Below, one piece after another: positions 43,761-51,232 of a stretch of 51,232 nt of DNA. This stretch comes from Peribacillus frigoritolerans (lineage in GTDB: Bacteria > Bacillota > Bacilli > Bacillales > DSM-1321), in NCBI RefSeq assembly GCF_030676415.1, contig NZ_JAUUTW010000034.1:1-51232 (forward strand), given 5' to 3'. The position numbers and the translations under genes are program-made. Positions within the stretch are counted from its first letter, which is position 1. Each line of letters starts with the position of its first letter. Below the pieces are notes generated by a model. It ran no database searches. It was not told the DNA's origin and saw only the letters and a program-made list of their open reading frames with translations.

Positions 43761-43944
43761 TGATGTTGATTATCCTTCATGTTTTTTACTTTTTTTGCCT
43801 AGTAAGTTATTCGGCAGGAGTGTTGCAAATTTCTTCAATCTAGTGAGGTTTCATAGAAATATAAAGAACCAAAAATAATAAACTAGACTTATTTAAGGGT
43901 TCGAGATGAGACTAGCCTCCAGTTTTTTCTTGAAAAAATATTCC

Positions 43945-44090
43945 AGTTGATTGGAACGGAAGGTACGAGACTCCTGCGGGAAAAGCGCGTCCAAGGGAGA
44001 CCCCACAGGCGCAAAGAGCGCCGAGGAGGCTTGGCAGACAGTCGGCGGTAAAGGGAGCGGATTTCTGAAATAAACTGGAACTTCTTTTTA
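43945..44090 (+). repeat. Dispersed Bacillus-type intergenic repeat
   Basis: A GC-rich block with GATTGGAACGGAAGG, GAGACTCCTGCGGGAAAAGC, GGGAGACCCCACAGGCGCA and GCGCCGAGGAGGCT, bounded by TCCAGTT and its partner AACTGGA. It is the familiar multi-copy intergenic repeat of Bacillaceae and can fold into one large hairpin. Open frames across it are not genes. Confidence 0.75.
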
Positions 44091-44237
44091 GACACTCTCT
44101 GGAGTGTTTTTTTGTTTGGACATAAATCGTTCATAAGTCTTGTGTGAAAGAGAAAAATTTATCAAAGTGAATTAAGATTAACAGACTTTATGTCGAAAGA
44201 GTATATATGGTAGAAAAAATTGGAGGGCAATTCAATC

Positions 44238-45536
44238 ATGAAAAGTATATGGAGAAATAAACAAAAGATAGATTCAATAGACTATATGCAATATAAAGAA
44301 CAAGTGGGTATCAATATCACGGAATATCCGAGCGTATTGAATCAAGTGGACATGATTCATTTGACGATCGGGGATTTATGCATAATTCGTTCTTTACAAG
44401 AAGGAGTAAAAGAACATTTAACCCAAATTGTAGAAAATTTTTATAAAAATCTAGAAAATGAACCCTCATTAATGAAAATCATTTCGGATAATAGTTCTGT
44501 TGAGAGATTGAAAAAAACCCTGCATCGCCATATGTTCGAAATGTTTAGCGGTGCCATTGATGATGCGTATATTAAACAACGTTATATTATCGCACAAGTA
44601 CATGTGCGAATTGGATTACAGCCAAAATGGTATTTGAGTGCTTTTCAGGATTTATTGCAATCATTAATCATTCATGTGATTTCCGGTATAAAGAATATTG
44701 AGCAATATCAAGATAACATTCTGGCTGTCACTAAAATTTTTAATTTAGAGCAGCAAATAGTTTTAGAGGCTTATGAACTTGAAAATGAGAAGATTCGCCA
44801 AAAAAACCTAGCAGAAAAAGAAACGATTAAACTACAGGTCAATCATAATGCAGAGGAATTGGCAGCAATCAGTCAAGAGACTAGTTCAGCAACTCAATTA
44901 ATGGCAAATAAGGTAGGCGAAATTCATGATTTCACTCAAAAGGGGTCAGAGATTGCAATACACGCAGAAGGAAAATCAAATGAAGGAGTCGAGCTTTTAC
45001 AGGGATTAGAGAAAGGGTTGGTAAAAACGCAGGAGCAAATGACGATTATCTCAAAAGATATGGAACAGCTATCCAATACTTCACAGGAAATTGAACGAAT
45101 TGTCACGATCATCACTTCAATTGCAGAGCAAACGAATTTGTTGGCGTTGAACGCAGCGATTGAAGCGGCAAGAGCTGGTGAAAATGGTAAAGGATTTGCG
45201 GTTGTGGCTGGTGAGGTAAGGAAGCTTTCAGAAAATACCAAGGAATCAGTTTCGGAAGTAGTGAAACTGGTTAATGGAATTGCTCATTTTACCAATGTCA
45301 TGAACACGTCAATTTCCATGGTTAGCGGGGAAATTACTAAAGGCACGAAACAAGGAATAGAAACTGGCATATTTTTTACTGATATAGCAAAGTCCATGCT
45401 TTCTGTTAAAGAGCAAAATATTAAGATCACCAAGGAAATGACAGAGCTAAATGATATATTCGATGAAATTAATGAAGCGTTCAATCAAGTGGCCGTTTCC
45501 TCGGATCAATTGACTCAATTGACGATGAACTTGTAA
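44238..45536 (+). CDS. hemAT: HemAT-like globin-coupled chemoreceptor
   Basis: A 432-aa soluble aerotaxis receptor. Residues about 40-185 form a sensor globin, with the likely heme-proximal histidine in V-H-V-R-I-G-L at about 122. The C-terminal part is a methyl-accepting signalling domain whose hairpin tip reads [21 protein letters not shown] near 295-315, the site that binds CheA/CheW. No transmembrane helix is present, as in B. subtilis HemAT. The ribosome site GGAGGG lies before the ATG at 44238; the TTG at 44220 overlaps it. The gene is monocistronic. Confidence 0.93.
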   Translation: MKSIWRNKQKIDSIDYMQYKEQVGINITEYPSVLNQVDMIHLTIGDLCIIRSLQEGVKEHLTQIVENFYKNLENEPSLMKIISDNSSVERLKKTLHRHMFEMFSGAIDDAYIKQRYIIAQVHVRIGLQPKWYLSAFQDLLQSLIIHVISGIKNIEQYQDNILAVTKIFNLEQQIVLEAYELENEKIRQKNLAEKETIKLQVNHNAEELAAISQETSSATQLMANKVGEIHDFTQKGSEIAIHAEGKSNEGVELLQGLEKGLVKTQEQMTIISKDMEQLSNTSQEIERIVTIITSIAEQTNLLALNAAIEAARAGENGKGFAVVAGEVRKLSENTKESVSEVVKLVNGIAHFTNVMNTSISMVSGEITKGTKQGIETGIFFTDIAKSMLSVKEQNIKITKEMTELNDIFDEINEAFNQVAVSSDQLTQLTMNL

Positions 45537-45837
45537 TGAAGTTAAACGGTTTGTTTGAAAGAACATCTTATTGGGCTCAATTGTATTTTAAAAAACAACT
45601 TGATAGAATATTTCTAAAATGCCCAAAAGTGGTTATAGAATAAGAACAAACAATAAAAAAGAAGGATTTAAATCAATTCCAGGGGATGCCTTTAACAGAC
45701 TGCTCAATAAATCACTTGATATAAAATAAGTTTAATGTTATATTAATAAAGCGATGAGCTAATTTGTGTAAGTCGAAGAACATGCTTTTAGCTAAACGTC
45801 GGGATGTGGCCTGACGGTTCTGCGCCACAAACGCATC

Positions 45838-45868
45838 AAAGACGCCTGCTGCGTGCAGGCGTCTTTTT
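45838..45868. terminator. Strong GC-rich terminator
   Basis: AAAGACGCCTGC pairs with GCAGGCGTCTTT around a tight loop, with T and A runs outside; it serves tatA on the minus strand and perhaps transcripts from the left. The preceding 300 bases hold no gene. Confidence 0.85.
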
Positions 45869-46074
45869 CATTTTATCGATTCTTTTCTAGCAGCTTGTAC
45901 GTCATCTTTGAATTCCTCTTGTATTTCTTCTGTTATTCCCTTGGTTGCATCCTTAAACTCCCTAAGCGAAGTGCCGACTGCCCGTCCGATTTGGGGTAGC
46001 TTGTTCGGTCCAAAAACAATTAAAGCTAAAAGAAGGATTAATATTAAACCGGGAAAACCAATGTTAGAAAGCAT
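45868..46074 (-). CDS. tatA: Twin-arginine translocase subunit TatA
   Basis: A 68-aa TatA/E protein. It has one N-terminal membrane helix ([13 protein letters not shown]), the hinge F-G-P-N-K-L-P near residue 21, and an amphipathic helix [12 protein letters not shown], then an acidic tail. It polymerises to form the pore that exports folded proteins with TatC. No tatC is adjacent, which is common for extra tatA copies in Bacillus. GGAGTG provides the ribosome site. Confidence 0.93.
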   Translation of the reverse strand: MLSNIGFPGLILILLLALIVFGPNKLPQIGRAVGTSLREFKDATKGITEEIQEEFKDDVQAARKESIK

Positions 46075-46407
46075 AAACTAGTCACTCCAATCAAATCTGT
46101 TAGTTAATATTATAGACTCCTTCCATGTATTTGCAAATGTTATTTAGGATATATTATAGAGTTCAACATCCGATGATCTTCGCAAAACAAACACTTTCAA
46201 TTCCGTCCCAATTTTATCTTGCACATTCTATCTAAAAATATTTACGTACCCAAGTATGCCATTCCTTTATAAGATATCAATGAAAGCGGGGGACGGTGAG
46301 TGAAATCAGAGTGCCTCCATTATTTTGCCGTTTTGGGCATGACTAATTTGGCTCCACCTGCTTAATGTGTAGCATGAAATTTTTTTGTTGCTTGGGAATG
46401 ATTAAAC
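46075..46407. other. Gene-free stretch
   Basis: No coding sequence or clear structure is seen. Confidence 0.35.
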
Positions 46408-46436
46408 TTGCAAGATTGAAGATATTTCGGTATTAT
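46408..46436 (+). promoter_or_regulatory. Promoter of the candidate structured RNA
   Basis: TTGCAA and TATTAT are 17 bases apart, about 210 bases before a strong terminator, with no open frame between. Confidence 0.6.
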
Positions 46437-46441
46437 AACTA

Positions 46442-46672
46442 TACAAGCTGCGTTGTTCGTAATGATAATTAAGTTTTAACCTTTAAGCTGTAATAGGGAG
46501 TTTTACATCGAGACAGGAATGTTATGCCTCGTCACTGACTTGGACAACAGGATTGTTTCTGCAAACACCCACTTTGAGGAGTGGTGGTTTAAAACTTTCT
46601 TACTTGAATACGGCAATGGCGGCTTACTACTTTAATAATTAGAAACCAGTTCCGACAGGAACTGGTTTTTTG
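46442..46672 (+). ncRNA. Candidate structured RNA (possibly 6S-like)
   Basis: A stretch of about 230 nt bounded by a promoter and a perfect terminator (AACCAGTTCC/GGAACTGGTT plus T run). GGGAGTTTTA (46497) pairs with TAAAACTTTC (46593), enclosing further small stems (CCCACTT/GAGTGGTGG region). A long stem with a wide central loop recalls 6S RNA, but I cannot confirm the family. Confidence 0.4.
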
Positions 46673-46897
46673 TTGTTTTTACGGTTTGGAACGTTGAAGA
46701 TAGGTATAAAAAAGGATGTTATCAGAAATCGTAAATACCATGTAATTAACCTGGTTATGTGAAGTTTTCACGATTTATGAATAATATGTGAAAGTTTTTA
46801 TTGAAATATCAGATAATTAGCACTTATAATAATAAATAGATAACTAAGTTCACTATTTGTATAAAATGATGATGAGTCGATGTTTTTTAAATGATTA

Positions 46898-46911
46898 CGT
46901 AAGCGTTATCA
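46898..46911 (+). promoter_or_regulatory. cre site (CcpA operator)
   Basis: CGTAAGCGTTATCA matches the cre consensus TGWAANCGNTNWCA at 12 or more of 14 positions and lies 44 bases before the transporter start, where CcpA would repress it in rich carbon. Confidence 0.65.
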
Positions 46912-46954
46912 TTTGGATGGAATTACTGCAGTCACCTAGAGAGGAGAAAATTTT

Positions 46955-48325
46955 ATGGCTAAAATTAATACGACCGAGGTAATAAGCAACAGTAAATTTA
47001 ACCGCTTTCATTTTGGGTTGCTGGCATGGTGTTTTATCATTATCCTTTTTGACGGCTATGACCTTGTCGTTTACGGAACGGTTGTCCCGTTATTGACGGA
47101 GGAATGGAACCTTACTTCCGTGGAAGCGGGGGCCATGGGCAGCTACGGTCTATTTGGAATGTTGTTCGGGGCCATTTTCTTTGGTACATTAGCAGATCGG
47201 ATCGGCAGAAAAAACGTAATCGCGATTACACTTATTTTATTTAGTTTGTTTACGCTTTTATGTGGATTTGCGAATACGCCTACGATGTTTTCGACTTTCC
47301 GATTTCTAGCGGGATTAGGGCTTGGGGGCATCATGCCGAACGTCATTGCCTTATTGACAGATTATGCACCGAAAACGATGCGGAGCATGGTCGTTTCCAT
47401 CGTTTTGTGCGGTTACTCATTCGGAGGGATGCTTGCGCCGATACTGGGTATCCTGGTTATGCCGACACTAGGTTGGGAATCAATATTCTGGTTTGCAGGA
47501 TTACCATTGTTATTTTTACCCTTTATGATGAAACGTTTACCAGAGGCTTCGACACATCTGATCAGAATTAACAAAAAGGAAGAACTGATCAGAATATTAT
47601 CAAAGGTAAGTCCGGAAAGTAAATTCGACATCAAGGACGAACTTGTGGAAGTGAAAAAAACAGAAGCCAATATGCCGATTGTCGGATTGTTCAAGGATTC
47701 CCGTGCTCTTAGCACATTGATGTTCTGGATTGCCTTTTTCATGTGCCTATTGATGGTATATGGATTGAATACATGGCTTCCAAAGCTAATGATCGAGGCA
47801 GGGTATGCGCTGAATTCAAGCTTAGGTTTCTTGATCGTCCTTCAAGGGGGAGCTATCGTAGGCACGCTTATCATCGCTAAACTTTGTGATCGTTATGGAT
47901 CAAAGAAAATGCTTGTGCCGATGTATGCGCTTGGGGCTGTCAGTTTGACGCTATTGGGAATGGGCGGAAGCTCCTTCGTGATTTACACATTGGTAGCGAT
48001 TGCAGGAGCCTGTACCATTGGTGCCCAAAACCTTGTACAAGCCTATGTTTCCCAGTACTATCCACCAAATATTAGATCGACTGCACTAGGGATGGCATCT
48101 GGAATCGGAAGGATCGGCGGTATGCTCGGGCCCATACTCGGCGGTTTTTTATTATCCATCTCGCTACCCATCCAATTGAATTTCATTGCCTTCGCCATTC
48201 CGGGTCTGATTGCCGCGGTTGCCTTATCATTCGTTCCAGTGAAAATGGCTTATTACAACAAAAATGATCATTCGGAACCACCTGAAGAAAATGTGGTGGA
48301 AACCAATAAAATGAATGTATTGTAA
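46955..48325 (+). CDS. MFS transporter, aromatic acid:H+ symporter (AAHS) type
   Basis: A 456-aa 12-helix transporter. The first helix carries the AAHS signature F-D-G-Y-D-L-V-V-Y-G near residue 30, the 2-3 loop G-T-L-A-D-R-I-G-R-K-N near 77, and the 8-9 loop A-K-L-C-D-R-Y-G-S-K-K near 310. Family members (PcaK, BenK, MhpT-like) import benzoate, 4-hydroxybenzoate and related acids with protons. No aromatic catabolic gene is beside it, so the substrate is unproven. GAGAGGAG precedes the ATG. The cre site implies carbon catabolite repression. Confidence 0.92.
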   Translation: MAKINTTEVISNSKFNRFHFGLLAWCFIIILFDGYDLVVYGTVVPLLTEEWNLTSVEAGAMGSYGLFGMLFGAIFFGTLADRIGRKNVIAITLILFSLFTLLCGFANTPTMFSTFRFLAGLGLGGIMPNVIALLTDYAPKTMRSMVVSIVLCGYSFGGMLAPILGILVMPTLGWESIFWFAGLPLLFLPFMMKRLPEASTHLIRINKKEELIRILSKVSPESKFDIKDELVEVKKTEANMPIVGLFKDSRALSTLMFWIAFFMCLLMVYGLNTWLPKLMIEAGYALNSSLGFLIVLQGGAIVGTLIIAKLCDRYGSKKMLVPMYALGAVSLTLLGMGGSSFVIYTLVAIAGACTIGAQNLVQAYVSQYYPPNIRSTALGMASGIGRIGGMLGPILGGFLLSISLPIQLNFIAFAIPGLIAAVALSFVPVKMAYYNKNDHSEPPEENVVETNKMNVL

Positions 48326-48333
48326 AGTTAAAT

Positions 48334-48384
48334 GCATGAAATGCAGTGAAGGGATACCTTCGCTGTCATTTCATGCCTATTTGT
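48334..48384 (+). terminator. Terminator of the MFS gene
   Basis: GCATGAAATG...CATTTCATGC encloses GCAGTGAAGG/CCTTCGCTG, a nearly perfect long stem, then TATTTGTTTT. Confidence 0.85.
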
Positions 48385-48620
48385 TTTATTGGCCTTTTCC
48401 CCGTAGTAATGGGCCTTGACAAGAATTAGCATAAAGATTTACCTGGAATTGTTTGGCTTGACCCATTCTTGAGAAAAGTTGCTTAAATGTTCATAATATC
48501 GCAATACGAGTCACTCATTATATAAAGAATAAATGTTAGAATGATGGTACGGATAATTAATTCCTCCTTGAAATGGAGCGAACTAGAAATTAATCTCATC
48601 TTTTGTGAGGAGTCATTACT

Positions 48621-48809
48621 TTGAAAATTTTAAAACATGTAATTTTTTGGTTAAGCATTATAGGAACATTATTCTCTATGATTTATTTCTTTGTAGCGGA
48701 CATTCCCTTATATGTTAAATTGTTAGGCGGAGCCATCATCCTTTATCTTGGTTATGATCTAATAACAGAATCAAGAAAAAGAAAGCGTAAAGAAGCCTTG
48801 GACGCTTAA
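48621..48809 (+). CDS. Small two-helix membrane protein
   Basis: A 62-aa protein with hydrophobic segments at about 5-25 and 31-48 and a strongly basic tail (S-R-K-R-K-R-K-E). A TTG start follows GTGAGGAG. It is not recognised. It is flanked by a terminator and stands alone. Confidence 0.65.
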   Translation: MKILKHVIFWLSIIGTLFSMIYFFVADIPLYVKLLGGAIILYLGYDLITESRKRKRKEALDA

Positions 48810-48826
48810 TACTTATACTCATTACA

Positions 48827-48853
48827 AGCCCTCTTTGATAAGAGGGTTTTTTG
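48827..48853 (+). terminator. Terminator of the small membrane protein gene
   Basis: CCCTCT/AGAGGG with a 6-nt loop, then TTTTTT. Confidence 0.85.
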
Positions 48854-48954
48854 TTGATCAATATGGTTAATTGACTTTGATTATTGACAATATTCTAAAA
48901 AACTAACTTGATATATAATGAACTTAGTTCTATATATGTATAATTGTCGTTGGA

Positions 48955-49142
48955 AGTCCATTTTTTAGCTTTTGCCATACCATGCATCATTGCAGCAGTC
49001 GCGATTTGGTTCATTCAGGAAAACTTCAGCATATGACCGCAAACAGGCAGGAAAAGAAACTGATATAATGTACACCCAAGCAGCTGAATCACTGTATCAA
49101 AATGTTCAAATGAAGATAGACCAAACAACAAGCGGAGAATAA
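48955..49142 (+). pseudogene. MFS transporter, C-terminal relic
   Basis: F-L-A-F-A-I-P-C-I-I-A-A-V-A-I-W-F-I-Q-E-N-F-S (last helix), then after a one-base shift K-Q-A-G-K-E-T-D-I-M-Y-T and a charged end. It resembles the end of the AAHS transporter at 46955, and probably is what remains of a second transporter. Confidence 0.6.
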
Positions 49143-49164
49143 GGGCCTTAAGCCCTTTAATTTC
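49141..49164. terminator. Short bidirectional hairpin
   Basis: AAGGGC/GCCCTT with a short loop and T-rich sequence after it, between the MFS relic and the convergent UPF0060 gene. Confidence 0.5.
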
Positions 49165-49165
49165 T

Positions 49166-49492
49166 TTACTGTCTAGGGCCCCATATAATGACTGAAACCC
49201 CGACCAAACAGATTACAGCTCCAATCCAATCATATAAATCAGGAGTTTTCTTATCGATGCCCCATCCCCATAAAACCGATAAAACGATGAAAACCCCGCC
49301 ATATGCAGCATATACACGTCCAAAGGTAGGGAACGTTTGGAAAGTTGCAATGATACCGTATAACACCAACCCGATACCTCCGGCTAAACCTAGATAAATG
49401 GATTTACCTTCTCTTAACCAAAGCCATATAAGGTAACCGCCACCAATTTCCGCTAGACCAGCCATAAGAAAAATTACAATAGTAACTAACAT
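49166..49492 (-). CDS. UPF0060 (YnfA-type) membrane protein
   Basis: A 108-aa protein of family UPF0060, with four transmembrane helices and the typical motifs [11 protein letters not shown] near residue 11 and [10 protein letters not shown] near 57. The fold is that of small multidrug resistance proteins (EmrE superfamily), so a dimeric exporter role is likely, but the substrate is unsettled. GCGAGGT lies before the ATG. Confidence 0.92.
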   Translation of the reverse strand: MLVTIVIFLMAGLAEIGGGYLIWLWLREGKSIYLGLAGGIGLVLYGIIATFQTFPTFGRVYAAYGGVFIVLSVLWGWGIDKKTPDLYDWIGAVICLVGVSVIIWGPRQ

Positions 49493-50120
49493 ATATGTAC
49501 CTCGCTTCCTCGTTGAATTTTATATGAACCTGTAAATGATCATACTTTACAGAGTTGTTACTAACCAAAGTTAACCGGAACATCACCGTTAAGGCATGAA
49601 AAATGATTCTTCACTAAAAGGATATTGTTATGAAGTTGTTTGTGCTGATCTGGTTCCTTCTATTTATTAGATAGAAGTTATAAGTTATTGAAAACCATCT
49701 TTCACTTTAAGTGTTTATGTAGATAAGATTAAAAAAAATATATATGGCTGAATGTTCTGACCTCTTGAAGTAGAAGAAACCTATCCAAAAAACTCTGTCA
49801 TTGTCGATTAATATTTCTTACGATATGATGCATTCAGATTTAATTCAACCATACATTATTGTAATAGGCTTTAACTTGCATAGCACAATATTCATCATAT
49901 TTCTCAAAGCTACCGACTATAAAAAATAGAAGAATTATTCCTCATGATAAACAGGTATCCATTTTGTGTTCTACACCTTGTTTTCTTTTTTAAAATTTCC
50001 AATACGTTAAATACCCAAAAAAAAGACCTGAATTTTTAACTCTAACTTGGATTGCAATACAGATGCAAAGGGTACTATACCTAAATAGGAATATAGTAAT
50101 CTAGTTGAGGAGTTGCAGCC
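49493..50120. other. Gene-free stretch before the EamA transporter
   Basis: About 600 bases of AT-rich sequence with no supported frame. The last 20 bases hold the ribosome site GAGGAG of the next gene. Confidence 0.4.
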
Positions 50121-51068
50121 ATGAAATCCCGAACATTTGCATACATGTTAGCGCTATTTCATTCAAGTATTGTCGGCCTATCTTTCTTATTTACGAAAAT
50201 GGCGATTGCAGAATCGAATCCGCTTGATACTTTGGCGTTCCGATTCACGGTTTCTTTCGTCATCATTTTATTCCTGGTCGCCGTTAAAGTCATTAAGGTG
50301 AACTATTCCTGGGAGTCAGTTAAAAATCTGGTCCCGCTATCCTTGTTATTCCCAACTCTTTTCTTTGCCTTTCAAACTTTCGGACTTAAGTATTCGCAAT
50401 CCACTGATGCTGGGATTTTGTCTGCCGTCACCCCAATTCTAACATTGATGATAGCTGGATATTTCCTGAAGGAGAAAACTTCTTTATATCAAAAACTTTC
50501 AATTGTTTTGTCGGTAGTTGGGGTCATTTTTATTTTTGTGATGAAAGGGAGCACCATCAATTTTTCCGACATGCTTGGGATGGTGTTGATCCTGCTATCC
50601 TGTATTGCAACGGCGTGTTATACAACGATGACCCGTTCACTTGCAAAGGACTATACACCAGGTGAAATGTCCTTTTTCATGATGGGAACAGGCTTTGTCA
50701 TTTTTAACGTGGCTGCTCTCGTTACCCATTTAAAACAGGGATCGATGGCGGAATTCTTTACACCATGGTCGAGCATGGAATTCATCAGTTCCATTTTGTA
50801 TTTGGGAATATTGGCTTCATTGGTCACTTCGTTATTATCCAATACGATTTTATCAAAAATCAAAGCGTCCCAAATGAGTGTGTTTGCAAATCTTTCCACT
50901 GTTGTCACGATTGCAGCAGGAGCTCTCATTCTAAATGAAAAGATTACAATCTACGATATATTGGGTTCGATTCTAATCATTTTAGGTGTAATAGGCACGA
51001 ATTATTTTGGAGTGAAGAAAGAGCATTCAATAAAAGTGAATCTTGAATATAATGAAGGGAAAATGTGA
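50121..51068 (+). CDS. EamA/DMT-family transporter
   Basis: A 315-aa protein with ten transmembrane helices made of two EamA repeats (about 5-145 and 155-295; the second closes with I-L-N-E-K-I-T-I-Y-D-I-L-G-S). The drug/metabolite transporter superfamily exports amino acids or other metabolites; the substrate is unknown. GAGGAG lies 9 nt before the ATG. The gene is monocistronic. Confidence 0.92.
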   Translation: MKSRTFAYMLALFHSSIVGLSFLFTKMAIAESNPLDTLAFRFTVSFVIILFLVAVKVIKVNYSWESVKNLVPLSLLFPTLFFAFQTFGLKYSQSTDAGILSAVTPILTLMIAGYFLKEKTSLYQKLSIVLSVVGVIFIFVMKGSTINFSDMLGMVLILLSCIATACYTTMTRSLAKDYTPGEMSFFMMGTGFVIFNVAALVTHLKQGSMAEFFTPWSSMEFISSILYLGILASLVTSLLSNTILSKIKASQMSVFANLSTVVTIAAGALILNEKITIYDILGSILIILGVIGTNYFGVKKEHSIKVNLEYNEGKM

Positions 51069-51078
51069 AATGAATGAA

Positions 51079-51108
51079 AATGGTCCATCCCATTAGGAAT
51101 GGACCATT
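51079..51108 (+). terminator. Terminator of the EamA gene, cut by the IS end
   Basis: AATGGTCCAT pairs with ATGGACCATT. The IS end begins at the last stem bases, so the original T run has been separated from the stem. Confidence 0.7.
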
Positions 51109-51232
51109 CAGTTTGTAGACAAAAGGGGTTCGGAATTAAAAAATTCCGAACCCCTTTTGAAATTCCCTTTTAAATTTTGACCAAAGGTTAAGAGATTTGG
51201 GCTCTTCGAGCCACTATGTTAAGCCATTTTAG
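51108..51232 (-). mobile_element. 3' end of the insertion sequence, right copy (inverted)
   Basis: Inverted near-identical copy of 35-159, with the same hairpin (GGGGTTCGGAAT/ATTCCGAACCCC) and the same terminal TCAGTTTGTAGACAAAA. At the very end, 51219-51232 read on the minus strand as the transposase tail ...K-M-A-stop, as at 1-48. Confidence 0.8.

Noticed and set aside
43889..44134. 81-codon minus-strand frame
   Set aside because: Lies in the dispersed GC-rich intergenic repeat; such frames recur wherever this repeat is found.

Overview
The window looks like chromosomal DNA of a low-GC Bacillaceae bacterium, most likely of the Peribacillus (former Bacillus simplex/frigoritolerans) type. 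This rests on strong GGAGG ribosome sites with frequent TTG/GTG starts, a DUF3900 gene, a HemAT-type globin sensor, TatA, a CcpA-type cre site and a Bacillus-type dispersed intergenic repeat. The genus is an inference, not a search result. Both ends carry the same insertion-sequence 3' end in inverted orientation, so the window may be one assembled contig broken at repeats.

Left flank (1-8.7 kb): a phage-type endolysin, a hexapeptide acyltransferase, a secreted SPOR/NAGPA phosphodiester glycosidase whose ribosome site lies in a perfect hairpin, then a scrapyard of broken genes (Rha, IclR, MFS, a peptide precursor). An alpha/beta hydrolase-TetR operon follows, with a palindromic operator over its promoter. 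From 8.8 to 11.9 kb lies a decayed prophage fragment: an intact terminase small subunit, an internally deleted large subunit and a truncated portal gene.

Middle (12.1-41.3 kb): a mobile genomic island. A DUF3900 gene on the minus strand is complete at 41793-40723, and its 3' half is present again at 12663-12137, about 28.6 kb away, next to a tyrosine integrase. The island appears to sit in the DUF3900 gene and to restore its 3' end. Related TGATCACA/TGGTCACA repeats lie just beyond the 3' ends of both gene copies, which suggests repeated integration at one site. The cargo looks like a defence island: a DUF262-DUF1524 (GmrSD-like) nuclease, an unrecognised three-gene operon with a membrane protein, a serine resolvase, a UvrD-like helicase, a SIR2-P-loop protein, HNH proteins, an endonuclease/exonuclease/phosphatase protein, a DRT-type reverse transcriptase with a structured upstream RNA, a NucS/DUF91-like nuclease, an EVE-HNH protein, and a repeat protein with a PD-(D/E)XK-like end. 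Fragments of Rha, UvrD, HsdS and resolvase genes lie between them. Five copies of a structured GC-stem repeat, all in one orientation, separate the modules from 14.0 to 33.7 kb.

Right flank (41.3-51.2 kb): ordinary chromosome with an APC permease, HemAT, tatA, a candidate structured RNA, a cre-controlled AAHS-type MFS transporter, an UPF0060 protein and an EamA transporter, ending in the second IS copy.
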